Source: Gonatopus flavifemur (Eukaryota; Arthropoda; Insecta; Hymenoptera; Dryinidae). From it: a stretch of 64,000 bases of DNA. The stretch is from the NCBI GenBank assembly GCA_018340375.1, contig JAFFJZ010000006.1, positions 12,666,001 through 12,730,000 of the forward strand. The letters run 5' to 3'. Positions within the stretch are counted from its first letter, which is position 1. Each line of letters begins with the position of its first letter. Below are positions 1 to 11,055 of this stretch, piece by piece. The position numbers and the translations under genes were made by a program. The notes beneath the pieces are model-generated. The model did no database searches. It saw only the letters and a list, made by a program, of their open reading frames with translations, and was not told the origin of the DNA.

Positions 1-980
1 AAAGAAGACCGTACTGTAATTTCATCCACGAGTGTTGGAATCACGTAATTTGACGATACGTAATTCACGAGTCGTGGATTCCAATACCTTAACATATTCA
101 TAAATATCAAGACAGAGACATCAGCCTTCGATCACTATTTAAAGAAGAAGCACAGTGGAGCGTTGGTCATCACCCGCTCGGTCGTTGCCCGTTGTGATAG
201 CATCTCTCACTCAGTACCTTTGGTCCACACGAATACCCTTGTGTATATATGATACATACACGTACACACGTATACACACGTCCGCGCGCGCACGCACGCA
301 TGCAGAGTGGGGATTGGGCCTGTCCCACCACTGCCAGTTCCCAAGATAAAGGCAGTAGTTGCCTTCTCGGTGCAGTTATACTAGAACGGATGGATCTCCC
401 TGGATTTTCATGCATTATCCGATGCCAGTCTTTTCTTTTCACGTAGACGTGGATTCGAATCCATCCATATATGAGCCAAAAAGCCAACATCAACCAATTA
501 TCGATAAAAATGAAACGACTCGTAAGTTAATTATACGTTGTGACAGAGATGAGTTGGAGAGATTGCTAACGATATATGAAAACCATGGTCCAGCTTCTGA
601 TTGGTGTTATCACATTTTCCGTTTATCTTCCCGCATGCTGATTGGCTCGGGAGAAAAATTCAACCAATTACATAATTTTGTCCAAAAGAAAACAACGTGA
701 TACGGACCATGATTTTAACATTGCGTTAGCAATCTCACCAGTTCATTTCTGGTTGTGACTAAAATTTGTACACCGCACGGGTATAGTACACCGTCAGATG
801 ATATTCATATATTGTTCGTACGTAGACGAGTCTGAAATCTCAGAATATCAAGATAAGAAATGTAACTTTATGTCTATGACGGACGAATAAGGTAACCCGT
901 CCGTTTCACCTGTAATTCTCTACGTGCTTGAAGTTCCGCAAATGAGATTGGATACGTAACGAAGAATTGTTTGATAACAT
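1..980. other. Gene-free stretch with an alternating purine-pyrimidine tract
   Basis: I recognise no gene here. The largest open frames (107 and 113 codons) overlap one another and resemble no family I know. Between about 252 and 303 the sequence alternates purine and pyrimidine (TACACGTACACAC, then CGCGCGCACGCACGCATGC), a composition prone to Z-DNA and typical of insect intergenic microsatellites. Confidence 0.6.
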
Positions 981-1292
981 CACGCAGAAGACAGAAATTC
1001 GCTGTGACAGCGAAATCTACTTTTGCTGGAGCAGGAAACTATTTGTTATCACAGCAATCTCGTCAGCTACGGCAGTGATTCTTGAACCGTGGCAGCAAAA
1101 AATATCTGCTTCTCAAGCAACTTCTGATATTGTATATAAAATAGCAAACAAATTCTTCTGGAGAAGTCAACATTTCTTGCTTCCATAGCTAAAAAGTCGG
1201 TGCCATGGCTGACAAATTGATTGCGATAGCGAATAGATTGTTGTCACAGCGGAAAATTTGTTGCTCCAGCGAAATCAGATTTCGCTGTTACA

Positions 1293-2084
1293 CACGGAGA
1301 GAAAAGAATGGTAATATTCACCATGCTAACATAGTATTCGGTCTTATTTTATATTAAATCGGGATTGTTACTATGGGAGAGTAGAATTCGTCACCATTTT
1401 TGTGGTAATAATATATACGGGGTGTTTCAGAACTCACTGAAAAAACTACACAAGTGTCATTCTGCAGCCAAAATGCAATAATTTCCCGTTTGAAAAAAAA
1501 TTTTCCGACGCTTAGTTCTCGAGATATGAACATTTTTAGATTTTTTTTCAAACCCAAATCATCCTACAGCATTATGTGCTACGTACTGGAGCTTGATACC
1601 ATTCGCTAAGTTGGAAAACGGCAGATCTCTGGAAAAAAAATTGAACTATCTTATCATTCTTTGTTCCAGAGCTACGGCGGTTTGAAATTTTTGAGCTCCC
1701 AGTCAATCAGAACTCAGCAACTTCAAATCGCTGTAGCTCTGGAACAAAAAGTGATAGGATAGTTCAATTTTTTTTCCAGAGATCCGCCGTTTTCCAACTC
1801 AGCGAATGGTGTCAAGCTCCAGTACGTAGCACATAATGCTGTTGAGTGATTTGGATTTGAATAAAAATCTAAAAATGCTCATATCTCGAGAACTAAGCGT
1901 CGGAAAATTTTTTTTTAAACGGGAAATTATTGCATTTTGGCTGCAGAATGACGCCTGTGTAGTTCTGAAACACCCCTGAATGGTGAAGAATTCTATTCTT
2001 ACATAGTAATAACCACAATTTTATATAAAATAAGACCGAATACTATGTTAGCATGGTAAATATTACCATTCTCTTCTTTCCGGG
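1293..2084. mobile_element. Foldback element H, inserted in A1
   Basis: The left end CACGGAGAGAAAAGAATGG (1293) and the right end, read in reverse as CCCGGAAAGAAGAGAATGG, match. The arms continue with GGTAATATT, GCTAACATAGTATTCGGTC and TTATTTTATAT, inverted at 2018-2075. The flanking dinucleotide CA occurs on both sides (1291-1292 and 2085-2086). Intact A copies read GTCACAGCG at this point, so the insertion site and 2-bp duplication are visible. Element P lies inside it. Confidence 0.82.
1428..1977. mobile_element. Palindromic element P, copy 1, inserted in H
   Basis: Ends are CGGGGTGTTTCAGAACT and, inverted, AGTTCTGAAACACCCC. The arms contain TTCTGCAGCCAAAATGCAAT, CTCGAGATATGAACATTTTT, ACCATTCGCTAAGTTGGAAA and GATCTCTGGAAAAAAAATTG, all repeated inverted in the second half. 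The left flank is TA (1426-1427); the right flank is degraded. A second copy lies at 56789-57277 with cleaner TA flanks, so this family targets TA and is separate from the 2-bp, non-TA families around it. Confidence 0.85.
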
Positions 2085-2107
2085 CAGCGAATGTTTTTTT
2101 CTCCGTG

Positions 2108-2349
2108 TTGGAAACGAAGTAACTCTTCTCTTTGGGAGTATCCATATATAACGTACGGCTATTTGGGGGAGGGGAGGGGGTTAGGACTTGGTGTTATCAC
2201 GCTGTTACATGGGGGGAGGGGGGGGGGTTCTACAGCAACGGTACGTAACAGCCAAAAATATGTTTGTTTCTAACACCGTGCGCAAAATCTCATGAGGCGT
2301 ATAATAAAATTTGAGTATTCAGCGTTTGAAATTTGAATCCTATTCATTA
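2108..2349. other. G-rich segment between elements
   Basis: Two guanine-rich runs (about 2166-2181 and 2212-2227) lie on the plus strand, followed by GGTACGTAAC. Each has several runs of three or more G and could form quadruplexes. A similar but not identical G-rich block with repeated TTACGTA lies at 3599-3740. I see no gene. Confidence 0.5.
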
Positions 2350-2458
2350 CCCACACAACACAACAGTTCAGAAAGAGTTCATAATAAATTCATTTTAAAC
2401 TATAAGAATTCAAACTGAATGCATCAAGAATTCTATCTGAACTGTGGTGCTGTGCGGG
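2350..2458. mobile_element. Small CCC-type foldback element
   Basis: This 109-bp palindrome starts CCCACACAACAC and ends TGGTGCTGTGCGGG. The inner arms are ACAGTTCAGA / TCTGAACTGT. The target duplication is TA on both sides (2348-2349, 2459-2460). It is a short member of the family whose larger members begin CCCAGACAGCAC (36479-38458). Confidence 0.8.
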
Positions 2459-2733
2459 TAATTTTTCTACAATATTCGTAATCTCCCATATTTTCATGTA
2501 AAATTTATTTTACAAACCTTCTTGTTTTCAGTTTACCAGCAAGAATAAGAAGAATTCATGTATTTTCAAGTGACTTCCAAACATTCATTGAAATATATTT
2601 TGTCACAAGTGGAAATCAATGGAGTTCTCGAAATATAACCAATCCATTGCTCACAATGAATTGTAGAAATGATTCAAGACTAAGTAAATAATTGAATACA
2701 GAATAGAATAAATTGATGGAATAATTGACTCAA

Positions 2734-3542
2734 CCCAGATAGCAATTTAACCTTGCTGGAATGTTGTCAGGCGCAGAGCATATTATAAGGGTCAGTTCTT
2801 ACCAAAAGGTTAGTTCTGAGAGAAAACGATCAGTTCTAAAACGTAAAAACGGTTAGTTCTTAAAAAATGACCTAATTTTTAGTTAAATTTTTTCCTCTTC
2901 CTTTTTTTCAATCGAGTATCCAATATTGCCCTTCCTGGTTGAACGAACCGATTGATTTTCGCCAAATTCCGATTGAATCTTGCACAATGTTCTGATCAAA
3001 TCCTATTCAACCATTTTCAATGAGATTCAATCAGGTTAGTGTATCTTCTTGAATGTAATTTTGATTGAACCTTGCCAAATCTTATTGAAACTTGCACAAT
3101 GTTCTGACTGAATACCATTAAATTCAATTTCGTCAGATTCTATGGATTTTTTCAACAAGGGCTGTTACAGAATGAGCCTTTCGCTTCATAAAAGCGGTAT
3201 AGTGAGTTCAGAAGCGATATTAATTCCAAAAAAAAATTAAGACCATGCCAAAAGTCAAATTAAGAAAGTACTTGTCAAACAAATGTTTTCCTTTTTTTTT
3301 TCTTAATCGAGTGTCCAGCGTTTCGGTTAGTTCTTAAATTTTCTTAGAATATGCCCTGGTCAGGCGAGCTTGTGACAAGGTGGATATAAGCCTCCTAGTT
3401 GACACACGACAAGGGTACAAGCTCACAAAACCCTTGCAGCAGGGCTGTAACAACCTTACACTGACAAGGTTGTCATTAACAAGCCAAAAACAATCAAACG
3501 ACAAGTGTGACAGGGTTATGACAAGCCTACATGTTATCTGGG
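2734..3542. mobile_element. CCC-type foldback element Q, split by a hAT-like element
   Basis: The left end CCCAGATAGCAATTTAACC and right end ATGTTATCTGGG are inverted. The flanks are AA (2732-2733) and AA (3543-3544). Inside, the repeated words ACAAGG and AACCTTG point in both directions. Element R occupies 2774-3358. Once R is removed, Q is about 216 bp. Confidence 0.82.
2774..3358. mobile_element. hAT-like non-autonomous element R with a perfect 8-bp target duplication
   Basis: The flanks GTCAGGCG (2766-2773) and GTCAGGCG (3359-3366) are identical. The ends are CAGAGCATATTATAAG and, inverted, CAGGGCATATTCTAAG. An 8-bp duplication with a CAG-G start is the signature of hAT transposons. There is no transposase. 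GTTAGTTCTTA recurs near both ends in opposite orientation. A segment at 2929-3161 (CCCTTCCTGGTTGAA ... TTCAACAAGGG) may be another insertion; a relative lies at about 45084-45182. Confidence 0.88.
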
Positions 3543-3869
3543 AATTGATCAGTTTTGTTTCTTATTCATAGGATATTCAAGAATATCAGGAAATTCAATT
3601 GTTACGTAATGGCAGTGGGGGGGGGGGGTTGGAGGGAGGGGGGGTATGGATGTAGTGTACGGTCATGTTACGTAGGGGGGGGGGGTAGTGAAAATGTGAG
3701 AAAAATGCGTTACGTAATATACGGACGGTCCCTTTTCCCGAATTCCAATAAAAATTCAAATTTTTGGATTTTCAGGCCATCAAAAGAATGAAAATTGCCT
3801 GATTCCGGGCCCAGATTTTCACCCTCGCCAATTGTACGGGAAAGATATTCAAAATACACGACGTCTTTA
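3543..3869. repeat. G-rich repeat with TTACGTA words
   Basis: GTTACGTAATGG (about 3602), GTTACGTAGG (about 3667) and GTTACGTAATATACGG (about 3708) frame two long G runs (about 3617-3647 and 3676-3686). Similar TTACGTAA-plus-G-tract sequence is common in animal repeats, so I take it as a repeat fragment of unknown class. No gene is seen. Confidence 0.45.
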
Positions 3870-4109
3870 TACAGAGAAAAAAGAAATTTGCTGTGACAGT
3901 GAAATCTAATTTTGCTAGGTCACTTTTGCTGGAGCAGCAAATTTTTCACTGTGACAGTAAACTATTTGTCATCCCACCACTCTTGTTAGCTACGTTAGCG
4001 ATTTTTTTTTAGCTGTGGTAGCAAATGTTGGTACCATATTATGGGTCATTTCACGTCAGATTGAATTGAATTCCTGGATATTTTTGAGATAATTATTTTC
4101 GAATTCTCT

Positions 4110-4463
4110 CCCTGCTGAAAATCCCAGGCAGATCCGGACAAGAAATAATTGTCAGGATTTGATCGGTTTTTGTCCCCGGAAATCCAGTCAAGAACTGACG
4201 AAATTTCTACCTGGTTTTGTTCGGAATCACCGAATTGTAACATCCTGTTAAGACCTGGCAGAAAAATTTTCGTCAGTTTTTGACTGAATATCACAGTATG
4301 TGGATTCCAAACAGAACCGTCGCAAAAATTTATTCCAACTTGGTGATTCCGGACGAAACCAGGTAGAAATTTTGTCAGTTTTTGACCGGATTTCCTGGGA
4401 CAAAAACCGATCAAATCCTGACAAATATTTTTCGTCCGGATTTGCCTGGCATTTTTAGCAGGG
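4110..4463. mobile_element. CCC-type foldback element Z, inserted in AA
   Basis: The start CCCTGCTGAAAATCCCAGGC and, inverted, the end GCCTGGCATTTTTAGCAGGG define a 354-bp palindrome. Inner arm words are GGATTTGATCGGTTTTTGTC, CTGACGAAATTTCTACCTGG and GGAATCACC, each present inverted. The flanks are CT and TT. The opposite arm of AA reads GAATTCTTTG, so the target was probably TT and the left copy has mutated. Confidence 0.85.
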
Positions 4464-5212
4464 TTGTTGACAAATAAGAGACACGTATCCCTCATTACTT
4501 CCTATATTTTATGCATTGGGGTCAAAGTTTTGCGTTTTAACGAATCCATTTTCTTTCAAATGCCTGTATCTGGAAAACCTTTCGATATACAAATTTATTT
4601 CCAAAGCATAAAAGTTAGGATTTTTCCTAAACTTCTGTAAAATTCGAGTGAAATTTTGTTTTTCAATCCACATCTTGTCGTAATTCAACGATGAGAGTGA
4701 AAAGGGCATTTTATTTGAATCTAGACATTTCAAAAATCATTTCAGAATTGAAAAATTTTCAAATTTAAGAACCTCGGTCAATCTGAAAAGCATAACGATA
4801 TTTTTGGTTCGATTCCGAAAATGGTATTCCACGGCATTCAAGAGACATAAAAAAAAACAAGAAAAAAATATGACTCAATAATTTGCCGTCACATATTGAT
4901 TCTTCAATGAGAAGTCAGATGTCTAGCCACTGTTCAGGTCATTAATTATCCAGCACGACAGATCTCCGGGCGTAATTCTTATTTTATCTATGTTTCTTGA
5001 ATGCCGTGGAGTACCATCCCCGAAAACGAATCAAACATATCGTTATGCTCCACAAATTTATAGTGTATCTAAAATTTGGAAATCACCAACGTCCAAATTT
5101 GGATGAAATGACTCGTTCAATTTCGCCGTCGAATTGCGACGAGACAGGAATTGAAAAAAAAAAAATTCACTCAAATTATGTCGAGAGCTTCTCCAGATAC
5201 AGCATGGAGGAA

Positions 5213-5515
5213 AAAAATTCGCTAGGACAGCGTAATCTGGTTTCGCTGGGTGTCTTTCGCTCGAGCAGCAAGTTTTTTGCTGTGACACCCATCTATCCGC
5301 TGTCATAGCCATCTTCTCACCTATAACAGCCACCTTTTAGATGCGGCAGCAAAAAATTCTATATATATGACGGAAATTTGCTGGGAGAGCAAAAATTTGC
5401 TGCTGCCACAGGAGAAAAATCGCTGTGTTAGCTAACAAAATTGCTGAGATGGCGAATGGTTTGCTTTCAGAGCAAAAAGGTTTTCACTCTAGCAAAAGGG
5501 ATCCACACGGAGACA
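5213..5515. mobile_element. Family A copy A3 (right end replaced by E2)
   Basis: It starts CATGGAGGAAAAAAATTCGC and runs through A words (TTTCGCTGGGTG, GCTGTCATAGCC, GCGGCAGCAAAAAATTC, GTTAGCTAACAAAATTGCTG) to AGCAAAAGGGATCCA. There E2 begins. The usual A right end is missing, and the right boundary of the A3+E2 unit is E2's CTCCGTG at 5733. The opposite arm of AA reads GATACAGGCATTTG, so A3+E2 together behave as one insertion (AG on the left, AC on the right). Confidence 0.72.
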
Positions 5516-5733
5516 AAATGGTTTGCTACTATAGCGCCTACAAAGAAATTTGTTGTCCTCACAAAAATATTCACTCCAGCAGCCAGGACGTTAGTTCTGT
5601 TAATTAATTTGTTTATGTCAGCAAAAAAGTGTAGTTACGTCAATCATTTTTGTTGCTCTTTCAGTTAATGTTTTTTGGTAGGCACTATAGTAACAGTCCT
5701 GTTTGTTATGCCAGCAATACTATTTCCTCCGTG
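5516..5733. mobile_element. Foldback element E, copy E2
   Basis: CACGGAGACAAAATGGTTTG at the left and CAATACTATTTCCTCCGTG at the right are terminal repeats. Shared words with E1 (21951-22258, opposite orientation) include ATGGTTTGC, GAAATTTGT, CAAAAATATT and TTAGTTCTGTTAA. E1 has an independent CG target duplication, so E is a family of its own that shares only its terminal CACGGAG with A. Confidence 0.75.
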
Positions 5734-6069
5734 ACGCATTTGAAAGAAAATGGATCTGTTGAGAGTGAAAACTTGGATCCTAATGTATGAATCGAAAATT
5801 ACAACGAGGAAAAAAAAGTGAATGATACGTTCCACTTATTTTTCATCAAAGAATTCGAAAATAATTATTTCCAAAATATTCAGAAATCTCATTGTTCGTC
5901 TGACATGGAATGACTCATATATTTAGAATAACAAACAAATTCCGCTGGAGAAGTCGCTGCTACAGCTAAAAAGTCACTGTCATAGCTAACAAGATTGCTG
6001 TAATGATAAATAGATTGCTGTCATAGCAAAGAATTTGCTACTCCAGCAAAATTAGGTTAGGCTATCATA

Positions 6070-6285
6070 CATTGAGACAAAAAAATATTGCGTCCGAGAT
6101 CTAAGAAATTTTATTTGATTGGATGAAATGGTCCTTCAGCCCTAATCAAAATGAAATTCAATAGGATTTTACATTAATGGAATTAAAACCTCACAAACAC
6201 CATTTCCCTCATTAGAATATCATTGAATTGGTTCCAAAAAATATTCTACAGATACCATCGGATGATTTATTTTCTTGTCTCAATG
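6070..6285. mobile_element. Foldback element BB1
   Basis: The left end CATTGAGACAAAAAAATATT and the right end TATTTTCTTGTCTCAATG are inverted. It abuts the truncated right end of A2. A relative with the same internal start (TTGAGACAAAAAAATATTGC) is BB2 at 17153-17306. I see no clear target duplication. Confidence 0.62.
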
Positions 6286-9012
6286 ATTTTTTTTTCCCTC
6301 CCACTGCAGTGAATCTTTTTTTTTTCCTCTTAGTATAAAACCAATCCTTCTCCTTACCTTTGAATCTTCGATTCTGGAAACGCTGATATCGCCGGAAGTG
6401 ATTGTAGTATGAAAACGGATGAGTCAATGAGCACCGTTCAATCAATTTCGGTACAATATTTATCCAGAAGAGGAGAATTTTTCAAGATAGAATGAATAAT
6501 GCAATCAATTGCTCTCAGCCGATGATGTTTACGCAAGTGGTTCGATATGTTTGCTATTTCATCCCAACGGACCGGTATATTCATCATAACTCTTTCATGC
6601 AGATACACTCATCCCGAATGATACGGTATTCACATGAAATTGGTTGACTGTGAGATCATGATAAATCGAGAAAATGTGTTTTGCACCCTCCCTGGTGTTC
6701 TTTTAATCATTCCCGTGATGTTAAATCGATCCAAGTGTTTTTCTCTATCATAACCAATGATGATTCGCTTATGTTTGCAATTTACAGTATTGAATCGAAA
6801 CTCCTCCAAGGTACACATAAGATGCATTCATATACGAGAGAAAAATAACATTGATCATTTATGCGAGTTGTTTTCAGAATATAAATCACAGGGATAACAC
6901 GCAAAATTACAATAATAACACGACATCGAAATAAAAGTCGAACGAGTTGTTGTTTTTTATACATCAATAATAATGCTGCAAAATTCTCAGTACCGGTAGC
7001 GGCGGCAGCAGCAGCAGTAGCGCAGTAACGAACTCAATGCAGTAACACCTGGACACCTGGATTGCAGTCAGTTGCAATGCAACTTTCGCTATCTAAGCGT
7101 ATGATCATATATAATTTTTTCTCTGGTTTTCATACCTTGATATGTTTATTAGATATTTGCCATAAACGATCGTAAGAAAAACACTACATAATAGATTACT
7201 GAACATTAAACTACATCAAATGAGAGCAATGCACGCATCATCAACATCGCGATTGCAAATTATATTCATTTACGTGATATTATGGATGGAAAATTTTCAT
7301 CCCGTATTCCGCGGTTGACGAGATCAAAACAAAAATGAAAAAATTAGTTTACACGTCAGATGGATGAATCGATGGATCATCGTTGATTATTGGTTTCAAC
7401 GTTTAACTGTTTTATTCCACCACGCGATGATAAGGCTTCCGAAGGAATTAGTCAACGTACGTACGTACGCTGCGTACAGCAAATGCTACGTTGCAGGTTT
7501 TTCTAATTATGCCCCAGCAATGGCACAACTCGGTTCTCGCTCTCTCAGGTTCTCGATATGCTGAGTCGTGTTAGAAAATGAGATAACGTTGTGGTCCAGG
7601 ATTGTGCGTGGCTGGAAAAACGCATGGTATATTATAAGTGTGCTGCTACAGAAAAACGGAGAATCAGTTGCAGTTGGCGGGAGAGCGAGGGAGAGAAAAA
7701 AAGAGTGGGGAGAGAAGGAACGAAGGAAGGAACGAGAAGGGCAGATAGATGGAGAGAGAAAGTGAAGAGAGAGGGATATATGCCACCGTTCGCTCTTCAG
7801 AAACGGGACGAAGGAATTACGTTATGGCGCAGCTTATGTGCCCTCGGGGCACCATTATATGGTAATCTCTGCATCTCTTTCTCTCCTACGTTTCTTGTCC
7901 TCGCGTACCCTCCCCTCCTCTCTTCCCTCTTCTTTCTTGTTCACCATACTAACTGACCACCATAACGCGCCATTATCATTCTCTTCTTGTTCCTTTTCTT
8001 TGCAACTCACTCCAACTTATTTGACGAGGCGTACGCACGTCTCGGGATTTTTCATATTTCCATTTCTCCTTTTCATCCAATACTTATCACTTCTATCGCC
8101 TTGTCCGTTCCCTTACCTTGCTCCAACTGCTTCTCTCTTTCTTCTCCTTCTTCTTCTTCTATCCCTCACTCCACGTTGCTTTTTATCTCCTTTTGATTCA
8201 TTTTCAAAGGCGAATGGGTAATTGCGCTAACTCGCTCTTACTCGCAATACTTACGCCTAAACAACATTTTCTCCTCGCGCGACCACGAGTACGTACATAC
8301 TCTTCTACTTGTTTTCTTACTTCTTTTTTCCTTTTTCTTCACAGTTTAAACCTCTATTCCTTCTCTCGATATTTTTCTTCTCTTGGATTTGTTTTCTTCC
8401 TCCAACAAAACTTTGAACAAAAAGATATTGACGTGGATCCAATACGTATCAGCGTTAACGGTTTGTTTTGAAGGCAGGGCTGAATTTTATGAACGCATTA
8501 AACGGCCTACCAAGGTAGCGTGAATTGATATTGGGGATCTTTTAACGCGTGGATGTTCAAGGAGGTCCTGTTCGCAGGGTCGAAAGGTCACCAAGGAGAT
8601 TATTATTCTTCCGTTAGGTACCGATTCCACAATGATATCTTCAATGAAATTCAATTAAAGAAACATGTCAAGAGAGTCAGAAAAACCTATCAATCGGAAT
8701 ACAATGCAACACATTTTCCTAGTTCTTCTTTCTTTCTTTCCTTTTTTTTTGTTTTCTTCGTTGGGAGGAAACGGAGTTCTTGAGAACGCTTAATGTAGAA
8801 AAAACATTACCATCGAGAACAGGCCTTTGGATGAGGTAAAAACAGTATTTGCGGTTTATACCGTAGTTTTGTTGTACAACATGATTCGATAGGAGTAATC
8901 AAAACACTGTTTTACATCTCAAAGATTGTTTCATCGAGAATCCCATTGCTTTTGAAATGCTCTGAGAAAAATATTGCTTGAAATAATTTCCAAGACAAAA
9001 ACAAACCACATT
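6286..9012. other. Gene-free stretch with purine and pyrimidine tracts
   Basis: No gene or recognised repeat. A purine-rich block (about 7678-7780, GAGAGCGAGGGAGAG-like) is followed by a pyrimidine-rich block (about 7867-8195 and 8310-8405). Six-frame translations through these give low-complexity Ser/Leu/Phe or Arg/Glu/Lys frames (up to 127 codons) that I do not accept as genes. GTACGTACGTACGC lies near 7459, and a short CAG-rich run (GGCAGCAGCAGCAGTAG) near 7005. Confidence 0.55.
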
Positions 9013-9278
9013 CACGGAAAAAAATAATTAGCTATTATTTGGATAGCTCAAAATTGGCTACAGGAGCAGGTAGCAGCTAGAAATGTGGCAGCCACAGCGA
9101 AAATGCAACAGCTAAGTTATTTGGCTATCCAAATGTCAACCACCGATTCTGTGCAGTTACAGCTACGATTACCTGCTGTGGTAGCTAAAAAATAGCTAGA
9201 GCTGCAATTATTTTGGCTACTGAAAAAAGGTTGCTAAAAAAGTGAATAGCTACTACAGCTATTCCATTTTTTTGCGTG
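9013..9278. mobile_element. Foldback element DD with TT target duplication
   Basis: It starts CACGGAAAAAAATAATTAGC and ends TATTCCATTTTTTTGCGTG, inverted. TT precedes (9011-9012) and follows (9279-9280). Inside, TTGGATAGCTCAAA, GGCTACAGGAGCAGGTAGC and CTAGCTATTTTTTAGC-type words recur in both orientations. It belongs to the CAC-terminal group but its body is unlike A. Confidence 0.8.
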
Positions 9279-11055
9279 TTTTCCGTAGTAAAATAAGTTT
9301 CACAGATGGATCCTCAGGAACCACCCCTCGAATGGGGTATAATATTTTCTGGGATTATATTCGATCCAGTTTGGAGCTTAAACACAAGGCAAAGAAATTC
9401 TTGGTTGAATTTTAGGAATAAAAACTGGTGATTTATCACCGAACGAAGAAAAATCTCAAATAACTGTGAAAGCGGAAAAACTGATGCAATTAAGGCCACT
9501 CCAGCTTGTTCTTCGTTGTTGTACAACATATTCCACCCAATATCTCAGCAAAGTAACCTAGTCCTCAATCCTCATATACATATCATTCGAAACATTGTGC
9601 TCATCGGCGGAAAATGCTTTTGCCTCCATTAACTTTTTGTACGTTTCTCATTGAGTTCAGTATGCCGTAACAAATACTGCAACGTTAATTCTACGCTTTC
9701 GGTGTTTATCCACACACGTATTTGCATTTTAAATCATCATTAGAAGTATTCTGGTTCTCGTAACGCCTTTACTTCGATATACACTCGCACGCGTGCATTT
9801 TATTATTCATTCAACTAATGATAATACTCCGACACGTTCCACATTCGATGTTCTCTCATCAAGAAATGTTACTCGGGGATCTAAATTAACATCGCCACGC
9901 ACTTCCTCGTTTGTGTCCTGTAAGCTCGAACTCTGGTTCCAATGGGTTCAAGTGTTTCCTCAACACCACAGCGAAACATCTATAGAATATTCAATTGTCT
10001 TGGTTGAATTTTGCATATGCGGTACATTTTGTGGGACGAAAATGAGAAACCGAGATGATAGGACGACGGGAGATTGAACGATAAAATGCAATTGTAGAGC
10101 ATATTAGGAGAAAGATTTCGAGATAAAAAACAATCCCCAACCGAATGCAAATTGTGTAATCATGGTATCTTCGATAAGTATCATCTTATAGCTCAGATTT
10201 ATTATCAAACTTGTCATTGTCGGGGCGTAGAGATGGGTATCTTTCAGAAGATCTAAGGTTTCTCGAAGAAAAAAGGAAACATGGTGTTCGAGATCATTGC
10301 AATACGCGATCCTTACATCGAAGGGAGGAGCGACGATATCGTGTTCCGTTTCACCTACGCGTATTAATCCAGCCCTGGCTCTTTAGCACTCGTATGTAAA
10401 TGCAATGCTATATTTAGACCGGTATCTCGGGTGTGTAATATGTTCGTTCCTTCGTTCGTCCAAATGGTCGGAGGATCCTCCCCTCGTACGGTAAGAGATC
10501 TATATAGAGGTATGTGCGACAGAAACAGCAACAGTTTATATTCATCTGTTTGTGTATATGAGCGCACGTGCATGCGTGAGCGCGTTGCAGCCGTACAAGA
10601 CTCGCCAAACCGGTTACCCACGCGGCACGCAGGCACCAACACTAGCCTCCGGGGACACCGACTTCAACACTACCAGAGGAACAGGACCCCCTTGCCCTGT
10701 TTTTGATGTGTAGAGGAAAGAATATCGTCCCTCTTCCCTCTTACCCTCTTTTCCTAAGAAAGGCTATATCATCGTCGTCAGAGCGCGCACACAGCCCATT
10801 GCTCATTGCCAGAGGTCACGCCCCCTGACCCTTAGGCATTTAACAAGGATCGTTCATTTTTTTTCTTTCCGTCAACTTTTTTTTCTTTATCGATCTTCTC
10901 CAGCTTTTCTCTTACGATTTCTCAAGGTTTCAATTTTTTGATTCAATTCTATCAGTTTGCACAAAGAGATTACCGATTTCTTTGGTCCCATTGATTCTTG
11001 AGGTCGTAATTTGAACAGTATAACACGATGGATTGGTTTATTCAGTTGCCACACG
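9279..11055. other. Gene-free stretch
   Basis: I see no gene, RNA or assigned repeat. Frames of 90-94 codons (9793, 10364, 10431) overlap on both strands and show no recognisable domain. GTTGTACAACAT occurs twice (about 8871 and 9519). Confidence 0.5.

Larger units (their letters stand above)
981..2107. mobile_element. Family A foldback element, copy A1, split by element H
   Basis: The left arm begins CACGCAGAAG and continues AAATTCGCTGTGACAGCG, TTTTGCTGGAGCAG, GTCAGCTACGGCAG. The right arm repeats these as reverse complements (TAGCTAAAAAGTC, GCGATAGCGAA, TTGCTCCAGCGAAATC, AGATTTCGCTGT) and ends TTTTTTTCTCCGTG at 2107. The centre, near 1120-1160, is CAAATTCTTCTGGAGAAG-like. A 792-bp element, H, interrupts the right terminus at 1293-2084. 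Without H, A1 would be about 335 bp, the usual size of this family. It encodes no protein. Confidence 0.85.
4043..5916. mobile_element. Large palindromic element AA carrying Z and A3
   Basis: The left terminus GGGTCATTTCACGTCAGA and right terminus TCTGACATGGAATGACTC are inverted. The arms match over hundreds of bases, for example TTCGAAAATAATTATTT, ATTTTCTTTCAAATGCC and TATCTGGA..GCTT. The flanks TTAT and ATAT suggest a 4-bp duplication, as in the related-looking element L (GGGGCATTCCATGCC). Z sits in the left arm and A3/E2 in the right, so each insertion has its empty site in the opposite arm. The open frames here (149 and 103 codons) are by-products of the palindromes. Confidence 0.8.
3870..6069. 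mobile_element. Family A copy A2, split by element AA
   Basis: The left arm (3870-4042) reads AGAGAAAAAAGAAATTTGCTG, TGACAGTGAAATC, TTTTGCTGGAGCAG, GTTAGCTACGTTAGCG and TTGGTACCATATT. The right arm resumes at 5917 with AGAATAACAAACAAATTCCG, then TAGCTAACAAGATTGCTG, and ends at about 6069, truncated where BB1 begins. AA occupies the centre (4043-5916). Removing AA restores the usual A centre. Confidence 0.8.

Noticed and set aside
450..470. GGATTCGAATCC as a tRNA B box
   Set aside because: It is a simple palindrome, with no A box at a suitable distance on either strand.
4046..4495. 149-codon minus-strand frame
   Set aside because: It is a read-through of palindromic element Z; repeated peptide words reflect the inverted arms and no protein family is recognisable.
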